Shown here: positions 8,106 to 15,602 of the stretch, piece after piece
How the letters are laid out: every line of letters begins with the position of its first letter
Position numbering within the stretch: position 1 is the first letter of the stretch
Source of the DNA: Candidatus Handelsmanbacteria bacterium
Lineage (GTDB): Bacteria > Latescibacterota > UBA2968 > UBA8231
Length of the DNA stretch: 33,894 nt
Assembly: GCA_016867395.1 (NCBI GenBank)
Contig: VGJS01000045.1
Span: 1-33,894 of the forward strand
Direction: 5' to 3'
Program-made: the position numbers and the translations under genes
Notes under the pieces: model-generated
Told to the model about the DNA's origin: nothing
Databases searched by the model: none
The model's input: the letters and a program-made list of their open reading frames with translations, nothing else

Positions 8106-8870
8106 TTATGACGATCTCTCCAGCTTTGCCAACACCTGCTGGGTGATGCGTTCCACCAGATCGTCCGGTGACTCCTTCCGGCTGGCTTGCGCTTCCTCTT
8201 CCCCGATTTGGCAGGATGGCCGGTCCACGATCCCGAAGCGCTCGCGCAGATCGATAAGTTCGCCGACCTGTTTCAGGTCCAAGGTTTTGACGGACCCAAG
8301 CTGGTGGGCCACCAGGGCGATGCGGGCGAAATGCTCCACGGTCTCCATCTTGAAATGGGCGTCCATCGCGTCCCGGCCCAGGGTTACCACCCCGTGGTTG
8401 GCCATCAACACCGCGTCGTACTCCCGGAGCAGGGGGCGCATGGGCTCAAAGATCTCCGGTCCCCCCGGAGTACCATAGGCGGCCAGGGGGATGCCCCCCA
8501 GGGAGACAATGACCTCGGGGAGGATGCACTGGGTCAGTTCGATGCCGGCCACCGCAAACCCGGTGGCCGTGGGCGGATGGGCATGGACCACGGCGTGAAT
8601 GTCCGCCCGCAGTTTGTAGATCTCCAGGTGCATGCGGATCTCCGAGGAAATCTTGAGATGCCCCGCCACCTGCCTCCCCTCTAGGTCGCAGATGCAGAGC
8701 ATGTCCTCCAAGATGTACCCCTTGCTGACCCCGGTGGGGGTACAGAGGATGCGGTCCGCAGCGACCCGCACGCTGATATTGCCGTCATTGGCGGCCACGT
8801 ATCCCCGCTTATAGATCCGCCGGCCCACCTCGCAGATCTCCCGCCGCACCATCTGGATGGAATTCATCAT
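8106..8870 (-). CDS. class II aldolase (L-fuculose-phosphate aldolase type) with C-terminal targeting-like helix
   Basis: This 254-residue protein belongs to the FucA/AraD/RhaD family of zinc aldolases, which split sugar phosphates into DHAP and an aldehyde. It shows GNISVR (30-35), TPTGVSKG (44-51), the SSE triplet with the acid residue E77, the zinc pair H96/H98 in VVHAHPP and a third zinc His in MANHG (H159). The core ends near 212. After a polar linker, residues 236-252 (DDLVERITQQVLAKLER) form an amphipathic helix resembling encapsulation peptides that target enzymes into bacterial microcompartments. The start at 8870 overlaps the upstream membrane-protein stop by four bases; an upstream in-frame extension has no family similarity. 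Substrate specificity is not proven, and no shell protein gene is in the window. Confidence 0.85.
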   Translation of the reverse strand: MMNSIQMVRREICEVGRRIYKRGYVAANDGNISVRVAADRILCTPTGVSKGYILEDMLCICDLEGRQVAGHLKISSEIRMHLEIYKLRADIHAVVHAHPPTATGFAVAGIELTQCILPEVIVSLGGIPLAAYGTPGGPEIFEPMRPLLREYDAVLMANHGVVTLGRDAMDAHFKMETVEHFARIALVAHQLGSVKTLDLKQVGELIDLRERFGIVDRPSCQIGEEEAQASRKESPDDLVERITQQVLAKLERSS

Positions 8871-9772
8871 TCTCGCCTTGTCTCCGGTGAAAGGGCAGAT
8901 ACCCCTACTGTGGAGGCCCGTCTGCTGAGGCGCCGGTGAAGGTGGCCATATAGCAGGGCCCACCCCACCACTCCCGGCAGGATCACATTGATCACAAACT
9001 GCACCAAGGCCGCGTTGAAGGCGATGGCCGGCTCCATCCCCAGTGGCGTAAACACTACCAACGCCGCCCCCTCGCGCACCCCGATATCCAATATGCTGAA
9101 AGGGAGGAGCAGTTTGAGGGCGAAAAAGACCGGCACCCCCCAGATGGTCCCCGGTGGCGGGAGCCCCCAGCTTAATAAGAGGGCGAAGAATTGCAACAGA
9201 AAGACTGTGTTGAACACCAAGGACCAGCCCAAGACCCAACCCACCCCCCGGCCGCCCCCTGCCCCCAGCGCCGCCCTGCTCCGCATCCACCATTTCTGCC
9301 CTGGCAAGGCGCCGGCGAGCCTGGGCAGAAGCAGGTACCCCATCACCCCCAATACCACCCCAATACCCAGCAGGGCCAGCGCCAGAGGGGGATGCAGCAC
9401 CGCCAACCCAAGCCATCCCAGCACCAGGGAAACCACGGCCGAGCAGGCGCGGTCAACCACACTCAGCCCCACCCATGCCGCTTGATCGCCCTCCAGCACC
9501 ACCCCCCGCCCCAGCTCTCCCACCCGCCCCGGAGACAAAAGGCCCAACCCAAAACCCGCTAGCAGGGATTGCAGGCTTTCCCACCAGGTTGTCTTTGGGC
9601 GCACCCACCTCAGGAGGCTTCGCCATTTAACCACCTGCACCCCCAGCCCCAGCCCCCCCAGGGCCAGGCAAAGCCCCAGATCCCCTCCCTTCAGAGCCCG
9701 CAGGTGATAATACAACCGCGCCGGCTCCACGTACCAGACCAAGCCGGACATCAGCGCCGCGGCGAGGATCAT
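8867..9772 (-). CDS. flippase-like integral membrane protein (LPG synthase TM / UPF0104 type)
   Basis: The protein has about 301 residues and six to eight hydrophobic segments. Family signs are KWRSLLRWV near the first cytoplasmic loop, GLLSPGRVGELGRG, SVVDRACSAVVSLVLGW, and SILDIGVREGAALVVF near the end. Members are the membrane half of lysyl-phosphatidylglycerol synthases and stand-alone proteins often near glycosyltransferases. This one lacks the synthase domain. The start is uncertain. I chose 9772 because longer forms run toward the IS3 element starting at 9877, which may have removed the natural upstream region. It is the first gene of a minus-strand unit with the aldolase and TPR-parvulin genes, so it may have lost its promoter. 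Confidence 0.7.
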   Translation of the reverse strand: MILAAALMSGLVWYVEPARLYYHLRALKGGDLGLCLALGGLGLGVQVVKWRSLLRWVRPKTTWWESLQSLLAGFGLGLLSPGRVGELGRGVVLEGDQAAWVGLSVVDRACSAVVSLVLGWLGLAVLHPPLALALLGIGVVLGVMGYLLLPRLAGALPGQKWWMRSRAALGAGGGRGVGWVLGWSLVFNTVFLLQFFALLLSWGLPPPGTIWGVPVFFALKLLLPFSILDIGVREGAALVVFTPLGMEPAIAFNAALVQFVINVILPGVVGWALLYGHLHRRLSRRASTVGVSALSPETRRE

Positions 9773-9876
9773 CCTGCTGGCCCAGAGGAGCCAGGTTGGG
9801 AGGAGGTGTGGCGCCAAGGTGGATAGGGTAATTGTAAGGGCCCGTGCGAAATATAGGCGCGGTAGAGCCGCAAAAG

Positions 9877-9901
9877 TGGAGTTGACACGTTTCGGTGGAC
9901 A
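9877..9901 (+). repeat. left terminal inverted repeat of the IS3 element
   Basis: The 25-base end begins TGGAGTT and finishes GGTGGACA. It matches the reverse complement of 11488-11512 at about 20 of 25 positions. Confidence 0.8.
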
Positions 9902-9930
9902 CCTTGACACTTGAGTGAAAGGAGTCCATC

Positions 9931-10245
9931 ATGCCTAGATCACGCCCGCCCTATCCGCCGGAGTTTCGGCGGTAGCTCATCGAGCTGGCACAGGACGGTC
10001 GCGCCCAGTAAGAGTTAGCCCAGGAGTTCGAGCCCACCGCCCAGACGATCCGTGCCGGGATCGCCCAGTCGCAGCGCGACCAGGGCCAGCGCCAGGACGG
10101 CTTGCGCAGCCCGGAGCGGGCTGAGATCACCCGGTTGCGCCGAGAGAATAAGCAGTTGCGGTTGGAGCGGGAGATGTTGTCAAAAGCCGCGGCCCGGTTC
10201 GTTCGGGAGACCGGGTCGATACCGGGAAACTCTTCGACTTCGTAA
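9931..10245 (+). pseudogene. IS3-family transposase orfA (helix-turn-helix), two internal stops
   Basis: The frame of about 104 codons starts at ATG 9931, with GGAG a few bases upstream. It reads MPRSRPPYPPEFRR, then TAG at 9973-9975, then LIELAQDGRAQ, then TAA at 10009-10011. It continues with ELAQEFEPTAQTIRAGIAQS and a C-terminal leucine-zipper-like part (EITRLRRENKQLRLEREMLS). These are the HTH and oligomerisation parts of IS3 OrfA. The frame ends at 10245. An overlapping frame reads GKLFDFVKTYQAVYP, the start of OrfB, as expected for an IS3 overlap. Both stops are simple base changes, so the gene is dead. Confidence 0.8.
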
Positions 10246-10275
10246 AGACCTATCAAGCCGTGTATCCGGTAAATA

Positions 10276-10350
10276 CCTCCGGCAAAGCCGGAGGCATGAA
10301 TATGTGAACCGCTCAAAGCGGTTGAAACCTGGCGCCACCTCCCGGTGGCG
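10276..10350. repeat. three adjacent hairpins at the tnpA 3' end of the IS200-type element
   Basis: Three perfect stems lie in a row: CCTCCGGC/GCCGGAGG at 10276-10294, AACCGCT/AGCGGTT at 10307-10323, and GCCACC/GGTGGC at 10334-10349, with loops of 3, 3 and 4 bases. Subterminal hairpins are what Y1 transposases recognise. A fourth stem near the other end, CCCCCG/CGGGGG at 10807-10825, is the likely partner end. Confidence 0.65.
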
Positions 10351-10351
10351 G

Positions 10352-10718
10352 CTAGTCACTGAACAAATTCAACTGATCCAGACGACCATCTTCCTTCTGC
10401 TGGTTCTGGATATCCGTGCGCACCACCGCTTCGTCCTTGACCACAGGTGGAAACATAATACCCACGTGCCCAAAAATGCTGCCCGGTGAAGTTCTGCCTA
10501 CGCCCATGAAACCCCCGTGCGATGTGAATGGCACTCTTCCCCTTGCCGAACCCCACCATTTAGGACACCGCATACTTGGCCGGAATGCTCAACAGCATAT
10601 GCACATGATCGGGCATCAGATGACTTTAAGAACCTCACACTCCTTGCGCCGGTTCTTGGGGATCCTGATCACATGAAACTTGCACTCCCAATGCCTATGA
10701 CTTAGACTTTAGACCCAT
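10352..10718 (-). pseudogene. IS200-type Y1 transposase TnpA, frameshifted
   Basis: Minus-strand fragments in order are ECKFHVIRIPKNRRKE (N-terminal strand), then PDHVHMLLSIPAKYAVS holding the H-x-H (HUH) metal site. A frame change follows into VGFGKGKSAIHIARGFHGRR and NFTGQHFWARGYYVST. A second change leads into KDEAVVRTDIQNQQKEDGRL and the end QLNLF. These are the marks of IS200/IS605 TnpA, which cuts and joins single-stranded ends through a tyrosine. The tyrosine helix region before the C-terminus is where the second frameshift falls. A stop just before the PDHVHM part and a missing stretch after RRKE add to the damage. It is inactive. Confidence 0.8.
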
Positions 10719-10847
10719 TCTATATGAGCCTTCCTTTCTGTGTAAATTGAGTGGTTCACAAAAGTAAGGCTCTTTCTCATTCCCGGAACTGTCAAACCAT
10801 CGCTGTCCCCCGCCATAGCCGGGGGCTTACCCGTAATAGTCAGGCTA

Positions 10848-11456
10848 ATGTGCCGGCTACTGGGGGTCTCCCCCAGCCGCTCTTACGCCTGGTGTCGGCG
10901 CCAGCCCTCGGCGCGGGCCCGGGCTGACCAAGGGCTGCGGCAGCGCATCAAGGCGATTCATGCGTGGACGGACGGTCCCTATGGGGTGCCGCGAATCTTG
11001 GAAGAGTTGCGTGGTGAGGAGACCCGTATCGGCGTTAAACGGGTGGCCCGACTGATGCGCCAGGAGCGACTCCAAGGGGTCAGTCGGCGCCCCGGCACAA
11101 AGACGACGCGCCGGGCGGTGGATGCGGCCCCGACGACGGATCTGGTGGAACGGGACTTCACTGCCACCGCCCCCAATCAACTGTGGGTGGCCGACCCGAA
11201 CAATCAGCTGGCCTTCGGCACCCGTTGCCAGCAGGCTGGGATCCGGCCCTCCAGGAGCACGGTAGGCGACTGCTTCGACAACGCCCTGTGCGAGAGCTTC
11301 TTCGCCACCCTCGAATGTGAACTGATCGACCGGAGAGCCTTTCACACGCAGACCCAGGCGCGGCAGCAACTCTTCCGCTACAGCGACGGCTACTACAACC
11401 CCATCGGCGTCATTCTGCTCTTGAATCTGTCGCCGATCAATTATAAAAAGAGGTAA
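10848..11456 (+). pseudogene. IS3-family transposase orfB, internal deletion
   Basis: The open frame of 202 codons shows MCRLLGVSPSRSYAWCRRQP, then the HTH_21 part (GPYGVPRILEELR, VKRVARLMRQERLQGVSRR) and NQLWVAD, which holds the first catalytic Asp. It jumps straight to LAFGTRCQQAGIRPS and to DNALCESFFATLECELIDR, which contains the catalytic Glu. Roughly 60-70 residues with the second Asp (the SDHGSQYTS-type motif) are missing. Near the end the expected YNPHRRHSAL reads YNPIGVILLL, because two small compensating frameshifts flank it, and the tail LSPINYKKR is back in frame. Although still open, the product cannot be an active DDE transposase. Confidence 0.85.
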
Positions 11457-11487
11457 CAGCTCTTGGCCTAATTCGAAAGCCCATATC

Positions 11488-11512
11488 TGTCCACCAAAGC
11501 GGGTGAACTCCA
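11488..11512 (-). repeat. right terminal inverted repeat of the IS3 element
   Basis: Read inward on minus this 25-base end starts TGGAGTTCACC and finishes GGTGGACA. It also resembles the end at 33716-33740 (about 21 of 25 positions), so both IS copies belong to one related group. Confidence 0.8.
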
Positions 11513-11573
11513 CTCAGCCGATGGCGGGTAGGGGCTTGTCCTCGTCGAGGATTTGGCAGACTTGGCGCTTCTA

Positions 11574-11714
11574 TCAGCCTACCTGCTTCTCGGGCACAAA
11601 GAGGCTGCAGGTTGAAAGCAAGCGCTTCTCGTGGGTGCAGGTATCCACCAGCCATGCCTCGTAGCAGCAACTGGTCTGATTGGGGTGGATGTCGAGTTGG
11701 TCGCCGGCGGTCAT
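11574..11714 (-). CDS. short unrecognised ORF beside the IS3 right end
   Basis: The 46-residue ORF has a good ribosome site (AAGGAGG) before ATG 11714. It begins MTAGDQLDIHPNQTSCCYEA and includes THEKRLLSTCSLFVPEK. After its stop a shifted frame reads RQVCQILDEDKPLPAIG and ends at 11514, two bases from the IS end. The two pieces could be one small gene broken by a frameshift. I do not recognise the family. Confidence 0.3.
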   Translation of the reverse strand: MTAGDQLDIHPNQTSCCYEAWLVDTCTHEKRLLSTCSLFVPEKQVG

Positions 11715-11829
11715 GGCCACCTCCTTGAGGGGGATTTCCCAGGCGCACGGAAAATTCATACCGAGGTGCCCTCAGGAAGGCGATACAACCGGCCGCCGGA
11801 GAAGAGGCAAGTTTTTCGGCCAGCGGCCG

Positions 11830-11858
11830 TTGACGGCAGGGCCCGGCACTCCTATATT
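11830..11858 (+). promoter_or_regulatory. sigma-70-type promoter for the tyrS leader
   Basis: TTGACG at 11830-11835 and TATATT at 11853-11858 are separated by exactly 17 bases. Transcription would start near 11865, giving a leader of about 165 bases before tyrS. This is the best-matching promoter I found in the window. Confidence 0.7.
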
Positions 11859-11980
11859 ACATTGACCCTGACCCTGAGCGTGGAGCGCAATGGGATGAAA
11901 TCCTTTCATCGATACAGTTACCTGGGAACCTCTGGAGGGTAGAGAGATTCGTCCGCCATCCGCGCCGCAACCGCTGACGA

Positions 11981-12006
11981 CCCCTGCCCTTGTGCAGGGG
12001 TTTTTT
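11981..12006 (+). terminator. Rho-independent terminator inside the tyrS leader
   Basis: A perfect stem CCCCTGC/GCAGGGG with a 6-base loop is followed by six T. It lies between the promoter at 11830-11858 and the tyrS start at 12032. It could be an attenuator for tyrS or the end of a small RNA of about 140 bases. Another stem, GATGAAA/TTTCATC at about 11895-11911, lies upstream in the same transcript. Confidence 0.8.
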
Positions 12007-12031
12007 GTTGTCCGCAACCGGAGAGTAAGCG

Positions 12032-13279
12032 ATGAAGCTGTTGGATGACCTGGAGTTCCGCGGCCTGATATACCAGATGACCGATCGCGAGGGGTTGGCC
12101 CAGCGCCTGGAGGAAGGGGCACTGACCTTATACAATGGCTTTGATCCCACCGCGGAGAGTCTGCATGTGGGCAGCCTGCTTCCTATCCTGGTGCTGCGCC
12201 GCTTTCAGTTGGCCGGCCATCGCCCCATCGCGGTGGTGGGGGGAGGCACGGGCTTGATCGGCGACCCCAGTGGTAAGGTTAACGAGCGCAGCCTCAACTC
12301 GGACGAGGTGGTGGCCGAGTGGACCGGCAAACTCAAGGCTCAACTCGAAACTTTCCTCGACTTCAGCGGGGCCCGCGCGGCCCGCATCGTCAACAACTAC
12401 GACTGGCTGGGGCCGCTGAAGGCCATTGAGCTTTTGCGCGAGGTGGGCAAACACTTCCCGGTGCCCTATATGCTGGCCAAGGATTCGGTGGCCTCGCGCC
12501 TGGAGACGGGCATCTCCTTCACCGAATTCAGCTACATGATCCTACAGGCCTATGATTTCCTCGTGCTCAACCAGAACCTGGACTGTCAGTTGCAGATCGG
12601 CGGCAGCGACCAGTGGGGCAATATCACCGCCGGCGCCGACCTGATCCGCCGCGCCGCGGGGCGCAAGGCCCACGGTCTGACCTTTCCGCTGGTGACCAAG
12701 GCCGACGGGACCAAGTTCGGCAAGACCGAGGGCGGGGCGGTGTGGCTCGACCCGGCCAAGACCACCCCGTATCAGTTCTACCAGTTCTGGGTCAACGCCG
12801 ACGATCAAAGCGTGGTCACCTACCTGAAATACTTCACCTTTCTGGAACGCGAGGAACTGTTGGCCATGGAGGAAACGACTCGCACCGCGCCGGCGAAACG
12901 CGAGGCCCAGCGCCGGCTGGCCGAGGAGGTGACCACCCTGGTACACGGGGAGGCGGCCACCCAGCGGGCGCAGCAGATCTCGCGGGCGCTCTTCTACGGG
13001 GAGGTGGCGGCGTTGTCCGCCGACGAGATCGAGGAGGGGTTCGGGGATGTGCCCTCCCACCTTTTGGAAGGGGAGGAGGAGGCGTTGGTCGAGTTGCTGG
13101 TGAAGGCTCGGGTTTGTGCCTCCAAGCGCCAAGCCCGCGAGGATCTGGACAAGGGTGCGATCTACCTCAACGGCGAGCGCTGCACCGAGGGGGACAAGGT
13201 CCTGCGCCGCGCCGAGGGGCTGCACGGCAGATACCACATCATCCGGCGGGGGAAGAACAAGTACTATCTGATCAGGTAG
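12032..13279 (+). CDS. tyrS: tyrosyl-tRNA synthetase
   Basis: This 415-residue class I synthetase charges tRNA-Tyr. The HIGH-type motif is HVGS (45-48) and the KMSKS-type motif is KFGKT (228-232). Tyrosine-binding parts include YNGFDPT (34-40), YMILQAYDF (168-176) and the GGSDQWGNI motif (190-198). Residues 350-415 are an S4 RNA-binding domain ending near the C-terminus, the usual bacterial TyrRS layout and length. The ATG has a GGAGAG ribosome site. The gene stands alone behind a promoter and a leader terminator, which suggests control by attenuation. It is convergent with guaA, with only four bases between stops and no terminator in that gap. Confidence 0.95.
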   Translation: MKLLDDLEFRGLIYQMTDREGLAQRLEEGALTLYNGFDPTAESLHVGSLLPILVLRRFQLAGHRPIAVVGGGTGLIGDPSGKVNERSLNSDEVVAEWTGKLKAQLETFLDFSGARAARIVNNYDWLGPLKAIELLREVGKHFPVPYMLAKDSVASRLETGISFTEFSYMILQAYDFLVLNQNLDCQLQIGGSDQWGNITAGADLIRRAAGRKAHGLTFPLVTKADGTKFGKTEGGAVWLDPAKTTPYQFYQFWVNADDQSVVTYLKYFTFLEREELLAMEETTRTAPAKREAQRRLAEEVTTLVHGEAATQRAQQISRALFYGEVAALSADEIEEGFGDVPSHLLEGEEEALVELLVKARVCASKRQAREDLDKGAIYLNGERCTEGDKVLRRAEGLHGRYHIIRRGKNKYYLIR

Positions 13280-13283
13280 GGCT

Positions 13284-15077
13284 TTACTCCCACTCCACGG
13301 TGCCGGGCGGCTTGTGGGTGATGTCGCAGAAGACGGCCTCGATGCCTTTGACGGCCAGCAGTTGCCCGCAGATTTCATCGACGAAGGCGCGGGGCAAGGG
13401 GCTGGAGCGGGCGGTCATGAAGTCGTCGGTGGAGATGGGCCGCAGCACCACGCTCTCCTGCACCCCGTCGCTGGAAAGGGGTAGCAGCACCGTGGGCATC
13501 TGGGTCACCTCCTGCATCAGGCCGTGGCGTTCCAGGGCCGCCATCGCCAGGCTGTCGGCCTGCCGCAAAAGATCTAAGCGCTGGCGGGTCAGGTGGGCCG
13601 GCTTGAGGCCCTGGCCGGGTCGGGGCGAGGGCCCCAGCAGGTAAATGACGCGGTTTATCTGGGGGATGGAGTTGGTCAGCTCAGTGGAGAGTTCTTCGAG
13701 AGCCTCCCATCCGGCCGCGCCCCAGACCAGGGCCGGGTGCGCGTAGGTCCTCCCGTCCCCCTGCACTCCCACGCTGCGCAGAGGCAGGATCTCTACCGCT
13801 AGTTCGCGGCGGGCAGCTAGTTTCCGCGCCCGCTCCTGGGCCTCTTCCACCCCTTCCCAATTGGGCCTGCCGTCTGAGCACAGGGCCCGCACCGCCAGCC
13901 CCGGGCCGGGGAAGGGATGGCGCCAGACCAGATGGTGGGGCAGGCCCAGTTTCTCTCCCAATTCCCGCGCCTCGTCCTTGTACAGTTGGGCCAGGGGCTC
14001 GACCACCTTGCCCTCAGCCAGGAGTTTCTCGATTAGGTCCACCCGGTTGTGGTGGGTCTTGATCACCGCGGCGTGGGCCGTGCCCCCGGACTCGATGGTG
14101 TCGGTGTAGAGGGTGCCCTGGCCCAGAAGCCACTCCTCGGGGTCCAGCTGAAGGTCCGCCAGGGCCCGGTCGCGGGTGTGGAGGAACTGCGCGCCGATGC
14201 GCCGGCGTTTCTCCTCCGGGTCCACAACCCCCTCCACTGAGGCAAGAAACTCGGTGCTGGCGTCCACCACGTGCAGGTTGGAGAACCCGGACTCGGCCAG
14301 CAGCCGGCGCACCGTGTCGGTCTCGTTGTGGCGCATGAAGCCGTTGTCGATGTGCAGGCCCAGGACCCTTTCCTCACCCAGAATGCGGTTGAGCATCAGG
14401 AAGGCCACGCTCGAATCCACCCCGCCGCTGACCAGCAGGAAGACCTTGCGGCCGGAGGTCTGTTTTTTGAGTTCCTCGGCCTGCTGCTCCAGGTAGTGGT
14501 CCATGGTCCAGTCCCTGGGGCAGTCGCACAATTCGACGAAGTTGTCGAGGATGCGCATGCCGTGGACCGTGTGGCGGACTTCGGGATGGAACTGCAAGCC
14601 GTAGATGCGGCGATTCGGGTCGTACACCGCAGCCATGTGGCAGTCACCGGTGCTGGCCAGCACCTCGAAGCCGGCGGGCAGGCGGCTGACCGTGTCCTGG
14701 TGGCTCATCCACACCCGCTCCTCGTACTCCAACCCCTGGAGCACGCCCAGGGCTTTGCCTATTTGTAGGCGGGCCGCCCCGAATTCGCGGGTGTGGCCAG
14801 GGGTCACCTCCCCGCCCAGATGCCGGCAGAGGAGCTGGTGGCCGTAACACAGGCCCAGGATAGGCAGGCCCGAATCGAAGAGGGTCGGGTTGTAGGGGGG
14901 CTGGCCGGGGTCATGGACGCTGGCGGGGCCGCCGGAGAGGATCAGGCCGCGGACCCCCTGGAGTTCGTCGAGGGAGACCTGGGGCGAGCAGATGCGGGCG
15001 TAGGCGTGCAGGCGGCGGATGCGGTTGGCGATGAGATGGGCGTACTGCCCGCCGAAGTCGAGGACGGCGATGCTCAA
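13284..15077 (-). CDS. guaA: GMP synthase (glutamine-hydrolysing)
   Basis: This roughly 597-residue enzyme aminates XMP to GMP with ATP. An N-terminal class I glutaminase domain has VLDFGGQYAHLIANRIR, the Cys of ILGLCYGHQLL (about 77) and the His/Glu of QFHPEV (about 164/166). The ATP-pyrophosphatase domain has SGGVDSS (about 217-223). The C-terminal dimerisation part ends with ITHKPPGTVEWE. It is longer than the usual near-525 residues because of insertions in the middle and C-terminal parts. I chose the TTG at 15077, directly before S-I-A-V-L-D-F. The alternative TTG at 15140 adds 21 residues without similarity, and its codons overlap a plausible promoter. Confidence 0.92.
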   Translation of the reverse strand: MSIAVLDFGGQYAHLIANRIRRLHAYARICSPQVSLDELQGVRGLILSGGPASVHDPGQPPYNPTLFDSGLPILGLCYGHQLLCRHLGGEVTPGHTREFGAARLQIGKALGVLQGLEYEERVWMSHQDTVSRLPAGFEVLASTGDCHMAAVYDPNRRIYGLQFHPEVRHTVHGMRILDNFVELCDCPRDWTMDHYLEQQAEELKKQTSGRKVFLLVSGGVDSSVAFLMLNRILGEERVLGLHIDNGFMRHNETDTVRRLLAESGFSNLHVVDASTEFLASVEGVVDPEEKRRRIGAQFLHTRDRALADLQLDPEEWLLGQGTLYTDTIESGGTAHAAVIKTHHNRVDLIEKLLAEGKVVEPLAQLYKDEARELGEKLGLPHHLVWRHPFPGPGLAVRALCSDGRPNWEGVEEAQERARKLAARRELAVEILPLRSVGVQGDGRTYAHPALVWGAAGWEALEELSTELTNSIPQINRVIYLLGPSPRPGQGLKPAHLTRQRLDLLRQADSLAMAALERHGLMQEVTQMPTVLLPLSSDGVQESVVLRPISTDDFMTARSSPLPRAFVDEICGQLLAVKGIEAVFCDITHKPPGTVEWE

Positions 15078-15112
15078 GGCAGGGCTCGCTGGTGATGGAA
15101 GGGGAGGAGATG

Positions 15113-15140
15113 AATATAAGGCGGTCGCGGCATTTGACAA
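15113..15140 (-). promoter_or_regulatory. likely guaA promoter
   Basis: On the minus strand TTGTCA (15140-15135) is followed after 16 bases by TATATT (15118-15113). Transcription would begin near 15106, about 30 bases before the TTG start at 15077. This supports the shorter GuaA. Confidence 0.5.
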
Positions 15141-15156
15141 GACGCGCCCGCCTGGG

Positions 15157-15600
15157 CTAAAGGCGGGTGTAGGAGCGAGTGCCGTCTTCCTCGACGAGGG
15201 TTAGGGTTTCGCGGCGGATGGAGATCTGGCCGATCTTGTCGGTGCGCGGCAGGGGCGGGGGGTCCTCGCCGGGCAGGGACTGCACCTCGGTGAAGGAGAG
15301 GCGCAGCAGGTCTCCCTCGAGAAAGTAGTTGCCGAAGAAGGTGTGGCAGGGCGGGGTGGCGGCGCGGTCCACCGGGTCGCCGGGGCCCTGCTGGTGGCAG
15401 GAAAAATCGAGCAACTGCACCGAGCCGTCGCTCTTGAAGACATAGACCTCGTTGCGCTCCTGGTCGTTGCGGCCCCAGGAGCCGACCAGCAACTGGGGCA
15501 GTTCGACGAAGCGCGGCGAGTGCGGGTCGAGGGGGTTGTCGCGGTCCAGCCTGCCGCAGCCGGCCAGCAGGAAGAGCGCGAGGAACACCAGGCGGGCCAT
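15157..15600 (-). CDS. small lipoprotein
   Basis: This 147-residue protein has a lipoprotein signal: hydrophobic LVFLALFLLAGC with the lipobox Cys at 15. It is followed by RLDRDNPLDPHSP, a start often seen on FCB-group lipoproteins. The mature part is mostly beta, with VGSWGRNDQERNEVYVFKSD and FLEGDLLRLSF. This pattern suggests a lipocalin-like or META-type small barrel measuring some property of the cell surface, but I do not recognise a named family. A Cys pair (in DFSCHQQG and TPPCHTF) could form a disulfide. It is the last gene of the nadB operon, two bases after the previous stop. Confidence 0.75.
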   Translation of the reverse strand: MARLVFLALFLLAGCGRLDRDNPLDPHSPRFVELPQLLVGSWGRNDQERNEVYVFKSDGSVQLLDFSCHQQGPGDPVDRAATPPCHTFFGNYFLEGDLLRLSFTEVQSLPGEDPPPLPRTDKIGQISIRRETLTLVEEDGTRSYTRL

Positions 15601-15602
15601 CT

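Larger units (their letters stand above)
10271..10847 (-). mobile_element. IS200/IS605-type element nested in the IS3 element
   Basis: The boundaries are inferred from where the IS3 OrfB reading frame stops and resumes. The roughly 577-base insert has the usual layout: no terminal inverted repeats, hairpin-forming ends, and one Y1 transposase gene on the minus strand. Such elements move as single strands. The tnpA gene is degraded, so this copy could move only if supplied with transposase from elsewhere. No tnpB is present. Confidence 0.75.
9877..11512 (+). mobile_element. IS3-family insertion sequence, inactive, carrying a nested IS
   Basis: The element is bounded by 25-base imperfect terminal inverted repeats and holds orfA and orfB of an IS3-family transposase, both broken. 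An IS200/IS605-type element has been inserted where orfA and orfB meet: the reading VKTYQAVYPV breaks off at about 10270 and resumes as MCRLLGVSPS at 10848. Without the insert it would be about 1.06 kb, short for the family because part of the orfB catalytic core is missing. I see no clear target-site duplication outside the ends. Confidence 0.85.

Noticed and set aside
4889..9772. Hidden flagellar or microcompartment gene cluster
   Set aside because: No shell, switch, CheY or flagellar gene is encoded anywhere in the window; only motifs hint at them.
9860..11530. Target-site duplication flanking the IS3 element
   Set aside because: The 3-5 bases outside the two ends do not match.
11860..12031. 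T-box riboswitch before tyrS
   Set aside because: There is a terminator, but I could not find the T-box antiterminator core or a convincing specifier loop.
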